DNA from: CAZRHR01 sp964599915
GTDB taxonomy: Bacteria > Bacteroidota > Bacteroidia > CAIKAF01
Length of the DNA stretch: 15,892 bases
Direction of reading: 5' to 3'
Assembly: GCA_964599915.1 (NCBI GenBank)
Contig: CAZRHR010000062.1
Coordinates: 1-15,892 of the forward strand
Shown piece after piece: positions 1 through 7,774 of the stretch (position 1 is its first letter; each line of letters starts with the position of its first letter). A model generated the notes under the pieces. That model saw nothing but the letters and a program-made list of their open reading frames with translations. It was not told the origin of the DNA and searched no databases. Made by a program: the position numbers and the translations under genes.

Positions 1-85
1 CAAAACCTTACTTGTTTGCAGGAATTACTCTCGCAGGATACAACTTATGGGTGTTGCTATGCGCTAAAACACTTCATCTTATTTT
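1..85. other. Window edge, no defensible gene
   Basis: These bases lie downstream of the murF-alr stop codon. The plus strand is open from the left edge in one frame (bases 3 to about 170), and it includes a hydrophobic stretch reading LFAGITLAGYNLWVLL. That could be the last membrane segment of a protein entering from the left and overlapping the end of murF-alr, but there is too little sequence to call it. A weak imperfect hairpin (arms 38-44 and 53-60, one bulge) has no adjacent T-run on either strand, so I do not call a terminator. Confidence 0.3.
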
Positions 86-2527
86 TCACCACTCCCCAGA
101 ATATCTTCGCACAACGCGTTCTCCAATACCCGTAAGTATATCATAAGGAATGGTATTTGCCTCTTGCGCTACTTTCCGCAAAGAAAGTTCAGGACCAAAC
201 CATAAGGCGGGTGCACCCGCTTCCACCTCAGTCACTTCTGTCACATCTACCATGACCAAATCCATACAAACTTTTCCAATGACAGGACATAATTTGCCAT
301 GAATTAAAAATTGTCCTTTTCCTTCCCCAAGTCTGCGTGGAAATCCATCCGCATATCCTAAAGCCAAGGTAGCCACTTTGGTAGGTCGGGTGGTGCGGAC
401 ATGTCCCCCATACCCAACTACAGCGCCTTCCGGAACACGCCTTACCTGCAAAATGGTGGTAGAACATCGAATGGCTTCGCGTAAAAAGGGCTGGTCTTGT
501 GAGGTTGCAGAATACCCATAAAGGCCAATTCCCACACGAACCATATCCAACCGAGACTCAGGAAATCGGTGAATGGCACCTGTATTGGCCAAATGCACCA
601 GAAACGGCTTAGGTAAAGCGGCCTTTAATCGCGACACAATATTTTTAAAAACCTCTATTTGCCGGTGGGTCAATAGGTCCATTTCCGGATCCTCTGACGC
701 TACCAAATGACTAAAAACAGAGCCAATGTTTACACTGGCAAGGGGTTGTAAAAGTTTTACCACTTCCTCCAATTCCTCAGGTTCAAAGCCAAGGCGGTTC
801 ATACCTGTATTCCATTTCAAATGCACCGGAAGATCCCATGCATGCAATTCTGACCAAACCGACAAACCTTCTTTTAAGGATGAAAGGCTGTAGAATTCAG
901 GTTCCAAGTGGTATTCCACCATGCGGGCGTAAGCATCTTTATGTGGATTTAAGACCAAAATGGGCAAATGGATTCCTCCTTTACGCAGTCGAACCCCTTC
1001 ATCTGCATGCGCTACGGCAAGGTAATTCACGCCGTAGGTTTGAAGCCAATGTGCCACCTCCACATCGCCCGTCCCATAAGCACCGGCTTTGGCCATGACC
1101 ATTAAACGGGTCTGTGGCCCGGCTAAATTTCTGTAATGCCATAAATTATGTAGAACGGCTTGCATGTCTATCTCCATACGTGCGGGCGCGGTATGCTTCT
1201 CCAACATGGGAAGAAATTGTTCAAGCTGATAAGGGCGCGCGCCTTTCACGAGTAAAATTGATTGGTCGGGCAGTACATGAGCTGCCGCTAAAAACGCTTC
1301 GGCGGCGGTGGGATACACTTTCAAAACACCTTCAACCGCCAAGGTCGGAGGACGCTGGCCAACCCAAAACAAATGGCGGAGGCCTCTGTCAATAAATCCA
1401 TTTAAAACTTCCTCGACCTCCTTAGATTCAGCATGTTCTTGGTCTGGAAAATCGGTGAGTAAAGCGGCCAGTGGTCCCCGATGGCTAAAGGCAAAAAGCC
1501 GAGCAAGTGCACGGCGCAAGGAAACCACATCAAAAGAATACACATCGCTAATCAACGTCAGTCCACGTAAACCTTGGCGCAAATCCATCCGTAAAGCAAT
1601 GGGGCGCAAATCTTTCACACGTGCAGCTAAACGAGCCGGGTCTCCGCCTAAACGAATGGCAAGCAACAAGGCGCCTGCCATATTTTCTATATCCGCCTGG
1701 TCCGAAGGACCTTCTACAGCATACCAATGATTTTCCCAGCAAAAAGCACTGAGGCGGTCATTCTCCACTTTCCATCGTAAATCTGCGCCCTTTTTTCCGC
1801 CGTAAGTCCAATGTTTGGCCTGTTTGGGAAATATATCCCGATGTGCCAAGGCGGCTTCATCATCGGCTAGGTATATAAACTCATTAACGCCTTTGAACAA
1901 TTGAAGTTTTTCTGCCAATTTATCTCGAAAAGAGGGGAAATAGGCCCCATGTGCATCGCCCATCCGCGTCAGCAAGCCCAGTTGAGGAAGAACTATGGAC
2001 TGTAAACGAGCCATTTCTCCCGGCATGGAAATCCCAACCTCAAATACGCCCACTTGGTGTGCTTCATTCAAAGTCCAAAGAGAAAGAGGTACGCCTGTTT
2101 GGCTATTAAAACTACCCGGATTTCTTGCCACGGTAACATCCGGAACCAAGAGTTGCCAAACCCATTCTTTGAGGGTGGTTTTGCCGTTGGAGCCGGTAAT
2201 GGCAGCCAAGGTACCATCGAATTTCAATCGTTTTTGCGCAGCGAGCCATTGTAATGTGGCTACCGATTCTTTCACCAAAATCACATTGACCTGCCAGTCT
2301 TTGTGAATCCTGTGATTGGATTCCACCACCAGGGTTTTTATACCGGCCTGAACGGCTTGTTCAAGAAAAAGATGTCCATCGTGATTCAAGCCTTTGATGG
2401 CAAAAAAGACCCCATCGGCCTTTCCGCCCATCCATCGGGTATCTGTCCATAATTGGGAAAGAGGCGCCTCAGGAAAAGGTAAAGCCAACACCTGACTTTC
2501 TGGCGCTTGGGCCAGGTGTTTAGCCAT
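86..2527 (-). CDS. murF-alr: Bifunctional MurF / alanine racemase fusion
   Basis: The N-terminal half is a MurF ligase, which adds D-Ala-D-Ala to UDP-MurNAc-tripeptide using ATP in the cytoplasm. The C-terminal half is a PLP-dependent alanine racemase that makes D-Ala. From the ATG at 2527 the product is 813 aa, close to the usual size of this fusion in Bacteroidota. Seen in the MurF half: the ATP P-loop GSNGKTT (112-118), a NSQTGVPL segment (141-148) and EVGISMPGEM (163-172). Seen in the racemase half: the PLP lysine in MAKAGAYGTG (Lys480), GMNRLGF (575-581), the HLANTGAIHRFP segment, DMVRVGIGLYG, the catalytic tyrosine in VGYGG (Tyr706) and LGYADGFPRR. The reading frame stays open upstream to 2614, but that start would run 62 bp into tdk and add a basic, unconserved tail. 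The start at 2527 leaves a 25-nt gap after the tdk stop, so I chose it. The gene is probably co-transcribed with tdk. Oddity: the canonical MurF D-x-Y-N motif reads SDVYSFDVVSL (327-337). Confidence 0.95.
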   Translation of the reverse strand: MAKHLAQAPESQVLALPFPEAPLSQLWTDTRWMGGKADGVFFAIKGLNHDGHLFLEQAVQAGIKTLVVESNHRIHKDWQVNVILVKESVATLQWLAAQKRLKFDGTLAAITGSNGKTTLKEWVWQLLVPDVTVARNPGSFNSQTGVPLSLWTLNEAHQVGVFEVGISMPGEMARLQSIVLPQLGLLTRMGDAHGAYFPSFRDKLAEKLQLFKGVNEFIYLADDEAALAHRDIFPKQAKHWTYGGKKGADLRWKVENDRLSAFCWENHWYAVEGPSDQADIENMAGALLLAIRLGGDPARLAARVKDLRPIALRMDLRQGLRGLTLISDVYSFDVVSLRRALARLFAFSHRGPLAALLTDFPDQEHAESKEVEEVLNGFIDRGLRHLFWVGQRPPTLAVEGVLKVYPTAAEAFLAAAHVLPDQSILLVKGARPYQLEQFLPMLEKHTAPARMEIDMQAVLHNLWHYRNLAGPQTRLMVMAKAGAYGTGDVEVAHWLQTYGVNYLAVAHADEGVRLRKGGIHLPILVLNPHKDAYARMVEYHLEPEFYSLSSLKEGLSVWSELHAWDLPVHLKWNTGMNRLGFEPEELEEVVKLLQPLASVNIGSVFSHLVASEDPEMDLLTHRQIEVFKNIVSRLKAALPKPFLVHLANTGAIHRFPESRLDMVRVGIGLYGYSATSQDQPFLREAIRCSTTILQVRRVPEGAVVGYGGHVRTTRPTKVATLALGYADGFPRRLGEGKGQFLIHGKLCPVIGKVCMDLVMVDVTEVTEVEAGAPALWFGPELSLRKVAQEANTIPYDILTGIGERVVRRYSGEW

Positions 2528-2552
2528 AAAATCGAAATCTTGCCGCTTCACC

Positions 2553-3131
2553 CTATTTGGTTTGCTTTTGATGAAAGCAATCTCGACACAACGCCATGTA
2601 TTTATCCGTCTCACCCAACAGCACTACCTTTTCATCAGCATCTGTGCGGTAGGAGTGGTTCGCAATGTTTCCGCATTGTACGCAAATAGCATGTACTTTA
2701 GTTACAAATTCTGCCACCGCCATCAGCGAAGGCATCACACCAAAAGGCCGGCCAGAATAATCCATATCCAGCCCGGCACAAATCACACGAATGCCGCGGT
2801 TTGCAAGGATGTTGCATACATCGACCAATCCTTCATCAAAAAATTGCGCCTCATCTATTCCAATGACATCTACTTCATTGGCTAACAAAAGAATATGCCT
2901 TGCACTAGGAACGGCCGTAGAAACTATCACATTACTGTCGTGAGAAACCACGTGTGAATCGTGGTATCGGTTATCTACCTCGGGTTTATAGATTTCCACC
3001 CGCAATTGGGCAATCTTGGCACGCTTAAGCCTGCGGATAAGCTCTTCTGTTTTTCCAGAGAACATGGAACCACAGACTACCTCTATCCAACCACGCCTCT
3101 CGGCCATTTGGAATGTATTTTCTACAAACAT
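2553..3131 (-). CDS. tdk: Thymidine kinase (type II)
   Basis: This cytoplasmic salvage enzyme phosphorylates thymidine to dTMP with ATP. The 192-aa length is normal for the type II (TK1-like) family. Visible motifs are the P-loop GSMFSGKT (21-28), the Walker B/catalytic segment IDEAQFF (92-98, Glu94 the expected base), the substrate-loop region GLDMDYSGRPFG (120-131), and two zinc-binding Cys pairs (Cys150/Cys153 and Cys182/Cys185). The start at 3131 gives the usual MFxENT-type N-terminus of Bacteroidota homologues. It is the first gene of the left minus-strand unit. Its promoter must lie in the 63-bp spacer shared with the divergent gene at 3195, but I see no clean -7 box on the minus strand there. 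murF-alr follows 25 nt downstream. Nothing is truncated or missing. Confidence 0.97.
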   Translation of the reverse strand: MFVENTFQMAERRGWIEVVCGSMFSGKTEELIRRLKRAKIAQLRVEIYKPEVDNRYHDSHVVSHDSNVIVSTAVPSARHILLLANEVDVIGIDEAQFFDEGLVDVCNILANRGIRVICAGLDMDYSGRPFGVMPSLMAVAEFVTKVHAICVQCGNIANHSYRTDADEKVVLLGETDKYMALCRDCFHQKQTK

Positions 3132-3141
3132 GATGGCAAAA

Positions 3142-3175
3142 TTCGTACTTTAGGCTTCATTTTTACGTTCATTTG
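3142..3175 (+). promoter_or_regulatory. Possible promoter for the 3195-7204 operon
   Basis: In the 63-bp divergent spacer, TTCATTTG (3168-3175) matches the Bacteroidota -7 consensus TAnnTTTG at all but one fixed position. A TTCG at 3142-3145, 22 nt upstream, could serve as the -33 element. The -7 box ends 19 nt before the ATG at 3195, a normal distance. The mismatch falls on the usually strong A, so this is a candidate only. Confidence 0.3.
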
Positions 3176-3194
3176 CGGGATTAATACCGAAAAT

Positions 3195-3989
3195 ATGTTT
3201 GGCATGGAAAGGAACGAACTTATCAAAAAATTACGTACAGACCTGCGTCAGTTGGACCAAATTTTATCTCAATGGAAAGGTTCTGAAGCAGAGATATCAC
3301 ATCTAAGAGGCTTGTCATCAGAGATGTTAGAAGGAAATTTGCGGCTTATTTTTTTATCTGAATCTACCCCTACGGCCATGGATCCCTTACCCATGTTCGG
3401 GATTCCTCAACCTGCACCCAAACCGCCGGTGGAAGTGAAAACTCCGGAACCGGTGGCACCCGTAAAACCAGAGGTGAAGATAGAAGCCCCTAAAAAAATC
3501 GAACAAGAAGAGGTAAAGGTAGTCGTTCAAGCGGAGGAAGAACCTACACCGGCTGTTGCCATACCCGCTGTATCCAGCCATGAACAAGAGGTATCTGTGA
3601 CTTCCAAACCGGAAAACCATACAGCTGCAGTCCCTGAAGCCACTGCACCTCCCATTCCAACGGAAAAACAAGCCGCTCCGGAAAAAATACTCTCGCGCTT
3701 AGTCGACGCTGTGGCACCCCCAAGGCTTGAAGATAAGCTGCGAAATGCAAAGGTGGAAGACTTGAAAAAGGCCATTCCTCTGCATGAAAAATTCCTTTAC
3801 ATCAATGAATTATATCAAGGGGAACATGGTCTTTATAATGCTTTCATAGAGATATTGAATCAATGCAAAGACCATACAGAGGCCGACCAACAATTTAAAC
3901 TGGAAATTAAAGGCAGAGGTTGGGATCCCGAAGGAGAAATTGTAACCAAATTATGGACTACAGTGCAGCGAAAATTTCCCATGGCATGA
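3195..3989 (+). CDS. Conserved Bacteroidota protein of unknown function
   Basis: I do not recognise a function. From the ATG at 3195 the product is 264 aa; a second ATG at 3204 would give 261 aa. The frame is open upstream to 2961 but that part is antisense to tdk. Three parts can be seen. Residues 4-50 are charged and probably helical. Residues 60-165 form a low-complexity linker rich in Pro, Glu, Val, Lys and Ala with repeated KPE/APVKPEV-like units. Residues 175-264 form a compact acidic/aromatic domain with the segment IPLHEKFLYINELYQGE (194-210) and a Trp-rich end. A similar FLFINELF-type C-terminal segment occurs in uncharacterised Bacteroidota proteins, from memory of the family. There is no signal peptide or membrane segment, so it is likely cytoplasmic. 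Its stop overlaps the next start as ATGA, which suggests coupled translation with the M28 peptidase. The linker suggests it tethers two partners; that is inference. Confidence 0.85.
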   Translation: MFGMERNELIKKLRTDLRQLDQILSQWKGSEAEISHLRGLSSEMLEGNLRLIFLSESTPTAMDPLPMFGIPQPAPKPPVEVKTPEPVAPVKPEVKIEAPKKIEQEEVKVVVQAEEEPTPAVAIPAVSSHEQEVSVTSKPENHTAAVPEATAPPIPTEKQAAPEKILSRLVDAVAPPRLEDKLRNAKVEDLKKAIPLHEKFLYINELYQGEHGLYNAFIEILNQCKDHTEADQQFKLEIKGRGWDPEGEIVTKLWTTVQRKFPMA

Positions 3990-5284
3990 AAAAGTGGATT
4001 TTCTCCATCCTGTGGGTCGGATTAGCACTTTCTAGCCGGGCGCAATCGCCTTGGTTCACCTACGCCAAATCGCAGGTAGACACCTTGGCCTCAGGTTTTT
4101 TCTACGGCCGTGGACATATAGAACAAGGTGAAAAAAAGGCGGCTTACCATATTGCAACGGAGTTTCAAAAGATGGGTTTAGCCCAGTTTGCCCCTGCGCC
4201 AAGTTTTTATCATACCTTCAAAGTTTCTGCCAACCTTTTTCCAGAAGTACCCGTATGCATTGCGGATGCCACGCCGTTAATCAGCGGTGTGCATTTTATT
4301 CCTGATGCTGCGAGTGGCCCCATTCGCAAAACCCTACCGCTGGTTTTTCTGGACAGCCTTACGCTAAGCGACCCAAAAAATTATTCTCGGATGATGGGGA
4401 AATCGTGGGTAGGAAAAGCCTTGGTGGTAGATAAAAAGGGCGTAACGGATGAGGGTCTGAAAAAAATGATTCAGAACATTCTTCAATTCAATCCATTGAA
4501 AGCCGACCTCATCATCGAATTGCAAGATAAACTTACTTTTTCTGCATCCACCCAGGCCAAAGGATTTGCCCATGTGCACGTGCTTCGCGGGATGATATCC
4601 AGAACGACCCAGCAGGTAAAAATCAACATGCCTACATCCTTTATCCCTGAAATTCAAAGCAGTAATGTCACCGGCTATGTGTGGGGAAAAGAGGTTACGG
4701 ATACCTTTATTGTTTTTACGGCGCATTATGACCATTTAGGGATGCTGGGCCGACATGTCATTTTTCCCGGAGCCAATGACAATGCCAGTGGAACCGCCAT
4801 GCTACTCACTTTGGCCAAGTATTTTTCTCATCCGGAACACCGCCCACGGTACAGCGTAGCGTTTATTGCTTTCGCAGGTGAAGAGGCGGGATTGTTAGGG
4901 TCGCAACATTATGTGCGTAAACCCATCATTCCCTTGAAAAAAATCAAGTTTTTGGTGAATTTAGATATGCTTGGAACGGGAGAAGAGGGCATTACGGTGG
5001 TCAACGCGACAGAGCATCGCAAAGAATTTGAGCAACTTCAGTCTTTAAATGCGGCCAATCAATGGCTTTCGCAAATAAAACCACGAGGAAAAGCGGCCAA
5101 TTCGGATCATTATCCCTTTTCAGAAGCAGGTGTAAAAGCCTTTTTCATTTACACCATGGGAGGCACCAAAGCCTATCATGACATTTATGACCGGCCTGAA
5201 ACGCTGCCATTGACCAAATTTGAAGAAGTATTTCAACTCTTGACCGCATTTCATGCAACCTTGGACCGCAGACCCAACCCTTGA
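3986..5284 (+). CDS. Secreted M28-family zinc aminopeptidase
   Basis: This is predicted to be an exported metallopeptidase that removes N-terminal residues with a two-zinc centre. The 432-aa product begins with a signal peptide (MKKW, hydrophobic core, then SSRAQ, cleavage near residue 19-20). The M28 ligand set is complete: His247 in TAHYDHLG, bridging Asp265 in GANDNASG, general base Glu299 and ligand Glu300 in GEEAGLLG, Asp327 in NLDMLG and His398 in AYHDIYD. Residues about 90-220, between the N-terminal part and the catalytic core, may be an inserted PA-like domain (WVGKALVVDKKG), which is inferred. The ATG at 3986 overlaps the previous stop by 4 bp and puts the signal peptide exactly at the N-terminus, so I prefer it to upstream in-frame starts. 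The 3' end overlaps rsmI by 32 bp. Substrate preference cannot be read from sequence. It is probably periplasmic or surface-associated. Confidence 0.93.
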   Translation: MKKWIFSILWVGLALSSRAQSPWFTYAKSQVDTLASGFFYGRGHIEQGEKKAAYHIATEFQKMGLAQFAPAPSFYHTFKVSANLFPEVPVCIADATPLISGVHFIPDAASGPIRKTLPLVFLDSLTLSDPKNYSRMMGKSWVGKALVVDKKGVTDEGLKKMIQNILQFNPLKADLIIELQDKLTFSASTQAKGFAHVHVLRGMISRTTQQVKINMPTSFIPEIQSSNVTGYVWGKEVTDTFIVFTAHYDHLGMLGRHVIFPGANDNASGTAMLLTLAKYFSHPEHRPRYSVAFIAFAGEEAGLLGSQHYVRKPIIPLKKIKFLVNLDMLGTGEEGITVVNATEHRKEFEQLQSLNAANQWLSQIKPRGKAANSDHYPFSEAGVKAFFIYTMGGTKAYHDIYDRPETLPLTKFEEVFQLLTAFHATLDRRPNP

Positions 5285-5975
5285 ACCGGGATTATATGTG
5301 ATTCCCACACCCATAGGGAATTTAGAAGATATCACGCTTCGGTCCATTCGCATGCTGAAATCGGTGTCTTGGCTGCTTGCAGAAGACACCCGAACCTCTC
5401 GCTTTCTCTTGCAACATTTGGGGATTGACCGTCCCCTCACCGCATTTCACATGCATAATGAACATGCCACAGCCGGCAAATGGGTGCACATGATTCAGCA
5501 AGGCGCTTCGGTGGGTATGGTAAGTGATGCCGGAACTCCGGGTATTTCAGACCCGGCCTTTTTATTGGTCAGGGCTTGTATAGAAGCAGAATTACCCGTC
5601 ACTTGTTTACCCGGTCCTACCGCATTTGTGCCCGCCTTGGTGATGTCCGGACTCCCTATGGACCGCTTTAGGTTCGAAGGATTTTTACCCGTGAAAAAAG
5701 GAAGGCAAAAAAAGTGGGAAGCCTTGTCTCAAGAAGACCAAACCTTGGTGTTGTATGAATCGCCTCACCGCATTCTAAAATGCATAGAGGAAGTGGTTCG
5801 TTGGATGGGCCCTCAGACCAAAGTGGCCCTTTGCCGGGAAATTTCTAAAAAGTTTGAAACTTGCGTGCGCGGAACCGCAGTGGATGTTTTGCAGCAATTG
5901 ACCGCTTCACCACCCAAAGGTGAAATGGTTTTGGTCATCAAAAAGGAAGATTTTAATCCAAAATCGGAGGAATGA
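5253..5975 (+). CDS. rsmI: 16S rRNA (cytidine-1402-2'-O)-methyltransferase
   Basis: RsmI uses S-adenosylmethionine to 2'-O-methylate C1402 in the ribosomal P site. The 240-aa product has the family motifs in order: PTPIGNLEDIT (18-28), LAEDTRTS (42-49), SDAGTPGISDP (91-101), LPGPTAFVPALVMSGLP (119-135), FLPVKKGR (144-151), YESPHRI (168-174) and the CREISKKFE region (194-202). It is shorter than the Escherichia coli enzyme and appears to lack the C-terminal extra domain, as I recall for other Bacteroidota. The ATG at 5253 is the only start upstream of the first motif, so a 32-bp overlap with the peptidase gene is real. Its TGA overlaps the next ATG at 5972. The pairing of an rRNA methyltransferase with two exported proteins probably reflects operon packing, not shared function. 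Confidence 0.96.
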   Translation: MQPWTADPTLEPGLYVIPTPIGNLEDITLRSIRMLKSVSWLLAEDTRTSRFLLQHLGIDRPLTAFHMHNEHATAGKWVHMIQQGASVGMVSDAGTPGISDPAFLLVRACIEAELPVTCLPGPTAFVPALVMSGLPMDRFRFEGFLPVKKGRQKKWEALSQEDQTLVLYESPHRILKCIEEVVRWMGPQTKVALCREISKKFETCVRGTAVDVLQQLTASPPKGEMVLVIKKEDFNPKSEE

Positions 5976-7204
5976 ACCTTGGCATTTTCTCAAAAAAGTT
6001 GCCCCTTGTGTTAGGTTTGTTCCTCATCGGGTCCTTTTCTTCTGTGAAACTACAAAATTGGATCCCCCTTACTTTTACCAATGGTTCTTTCCAACAATTG
6101 GCTACGATAGCGGATCCCTCCTGCGCGCCTGCCGGCTTTCTGGGAAGAAGCACAGCCATGGCCGCTTGGACTTGGTATGGTTTACCATCTGCTTCTTCCA
6201 TCCTAACCTGCGATAGTTTTCCTGAACTAATGTCTGTTATTACCTGCGGGGCACGTGGTGGCAGCCATTTCAATAACTTGGGTACATTTGATTGGATAGG
6301 GACTGAAGGCCAAGGGGTATTCGGACGGTCGGCAGATACCCTACTTCATTTTTCCCCCGCCAATTCACCTCTGCCGGATGGCACCATTCGACAAATTTGT
6401 CAACGCAATGATACCCTTTGGGTTGCTACCGCCGGAGGTTTTGCTCGGGTCCATGAAAACCAATGGACCACATGGACACTGGCAGATGGCCTAGCCTCAA
6501 GCCACGTAACCGATTTTGCATTTTTACCCGATGGCAGTATTGCTTTTGCCTCTGTCAATGGCGGATTATCCTTTTTACGAGGTGATACCTTGTCCGACAT
6601 GCTGGACAACCACAACAGTTGGCTTCCGGACAATACCCTCACAGGCATTGAGGTAACAACCGACGGACAGATCTGGCTGTCCTTTACAACAGCTGGCTTG
6701 GTCAGGCTGCAACAGGGTGTACCCACCTTTTACCAAACCCAAAATGGAGCCCTTCCCAGCAATGGCATCCGCCGGTTGGCCGCCGTCCAATTCCCAACGC
6801 CGGGTGTTTTGGTGGCCACGGAAACGGCAGGCATGCTATGGCTAGATGAATCCGGGGTTATCGCACATTGGCCAGGAGGAGGTTCATTTCCTTTTTCCCC
6901 TGACGAAATTTTATGGGTGCGTGGCGCAACGGCAGATTTCCCATTTCACATGGCCGCTAGTTTGCATCAGGTTTATCTGCTTCCCTTAGGAAATCAATCC
7001 ATTGAAGAAGTGTCGCAGGCGGTAATGCTTCAAGGAAGCTGGAGGATGCCGGAAAAAGGAACGGTTCACATTGTAAACGCGCTGGGGCAAGTTTGTTTTA
7101 CGGGTGAACTCCAAGAAGGCGCCACATTTCCTCGACCCGGCCCGGTGGGATTATATTATATTCAGCTACAAGGCCGCACTTATCGGCAGCTATGGTTGGA
7201 TTAA
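5972..7204 (+). CDS. Secreted beta-propeller protein with T9SS-like C-terminal domain
   Basis: The function is unknown, but the architecture is clear. The 410-aa product starts with a signal peptide (MNLGIFSKK followed by a hydrophobic core to about residue 24). Residues about 105-315 contain five repeats of 42-46 residues of the two-component-regulator propeller type, each with a pattern like I/LW-x-x-T-x-x-G-hydrophobic and a following N/D-G/N-T turn (blades near 107, 148, 190, 233 and 279). Residues about 352-410 form a short beta domain with VNALGQVCFTGEL and GLYYIQL, resembling the type A sorting domain recognised by the type IX secretion system. The protein is therefore probably exported to the cell surface or medium. 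The region 40-95 holds three Cys (51, 80, 92) and no recognisable domain. It is the last gene of the plus-strand unit, and its TAA abuts the adk stop with no intervening base. I see no terminator hairpin after it. Confidence 0.82.
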   Translation: MNLGIFSKKLPLVLGLFLIGSFSSVKLQNWIPLTFTNGSFQQLATIADPSCAPAGFLGRSTAMAAWTWYGLPSASSILTCDSFPELMSVITCGARGGSHFNNLGTFDWIGTEGQGVFGRSADTLLHFSPANSPLPDGTIRQICQRNDTLWVATAGGFARVHENQWTTWTLADGLASSHVTDFAFLPDGSIAFASVNGGLSFLRGDTLSDMLDNHNSWLPDNTLTGIEVTTDGQIWLSFTTAGLVRLQQGVPTFYQTQNGALPSNGIRRLAAVQFPTPGVLVATETAGMLWLDESGVIAHWPGGGSFPFSPDEILWVRGATADFPFHMAASLHQVYLLPLGNQSIEEVSQAVMLQGSWRMPEKGTVHIVNALGQVCFTGELQEGATFPRPGPVGLYYIQLQGRTYRQLWLD

Positions 7205-7774
7205 TCAGCTGTTGAGTACACTGGAGATCTGGCTAAATATTGCATTCACCTCTCCTACCCCCGGCAAAACCACTAACTTTTGCTGTGCGCGATAAAAGTC
7301 TAAGCAAGGAAACGTTTCATCCTTATAGACTTGAATGCGTTTTTCAATCACCACCGGGTCTGCATCATCTGAGCGTCCGCTAGTTAAAGCCCTCTGTTTC
7401 AGTCGCTGACGAAGTTCCTCATCGGGAACATCCAAAAGAATCACATGAGAAATGCTTTTATGGCGTTCTGCCAATAAATCATCTAAAGCTTGGGCTTGGG
7501 CCTGGGTTCTGGGAAATCCATCGAAAATGAAACCCGCCGCATCTGCATGGGCATCGATGGTTTTAGCCACCATGGAAATAACCACTGAATCGGGAACCAA
7601 AAGCCCTTGATCCAAATAATGTCTGGCTTCTAGTCCCAATGGGGTATTTCCTTTTAATTCTGCGCGGAAAATATCACCGGTAGATAAATGGACCAAACCG
7701 AACGCTTCAACAATCTTTTGAGATTGGGTGCCTTTCCCGGAGCCCGGAGGACCAAAAAGTACGAGATGAATCAT
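7205..7774 (-). CDS. adk: Adenylate kinase (short-LID type)
   Basis: Catalyses ATP + AMP = 2 ADP in the cytoplasm. The 189-aa product has the P-loop GPPGSGKGT (8-16), STGDIFRAEL (31-40), the AMP-binding FDGFPRTQAQ (84-93) and the LID arginines in QRALTSGRSDDAD (127-139). The LID is short and has no zinc Cys set, as usual for adenylate kinases of this length in Bacteroidota. The start ATG at 7774 overlaps the hpt stop (ATGA), so translation is probably coupled. The gene ends flush against the stop of the convergent propeller gene. Bacteroidota often have obgE after adk, as I recall; here the run simply ends. No oddities in the catalytic residues. Confidence 0.97.
   Translation of the reverse strand: MIHLVLFGPPGSGKGTQSQKIVEAFGLVHLSTGDIFRAELKGNTPLGLEARHYLDQGLLVPDSVVISMVAKTIDAHADAAGFIFDGFPRTQAQAQALDDLLAERHKSISHVILLDVPDEELRQRLKQRALTSGRSDDADPVVIEKRIQVYKDETFPCLDFYRAQQKLVVLPGVGEVNAIFSQISSVLNS

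Noticed and set aside
38..60. Hairpin downstream of murF-alr as a terminator
   Set aside because: AT-rich, bulged, and not followed by a T-run on the minus strand.
1308..1730. 140-codon open frame on the plus strand
   Set aside because: Fully antisense to murF-alr, Ser/Lys/Arg-rich with no domain; a shadow of the conserved gene.
2528..2614. Longer murF-alr start at 2614
   Set aside because: It would run 62 bp into tdk and add a basic tail not typical of the family; the ATG at 2527 fits family length.
3137..3144. GAATTTTG as a tdk -7 box on the minus strand
   Set aside because: It ends only 5 nt from the tdk ATG, which would leave almost no leader, and it lacks the first consensus T.
2961..3194. 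Upstream extension of the unknown gene to 2961
   Set aside because: Most of it is antisense to tdk, and the proposed promoter and the ATG at 3195 give a better start.
3387..3775. Several minus-strand frames of 68-94 codons
   Set aside because: They mirror the low-complexity Pro/Glu/Val linker of the plus-strand gene and have no domain or signal of their own.
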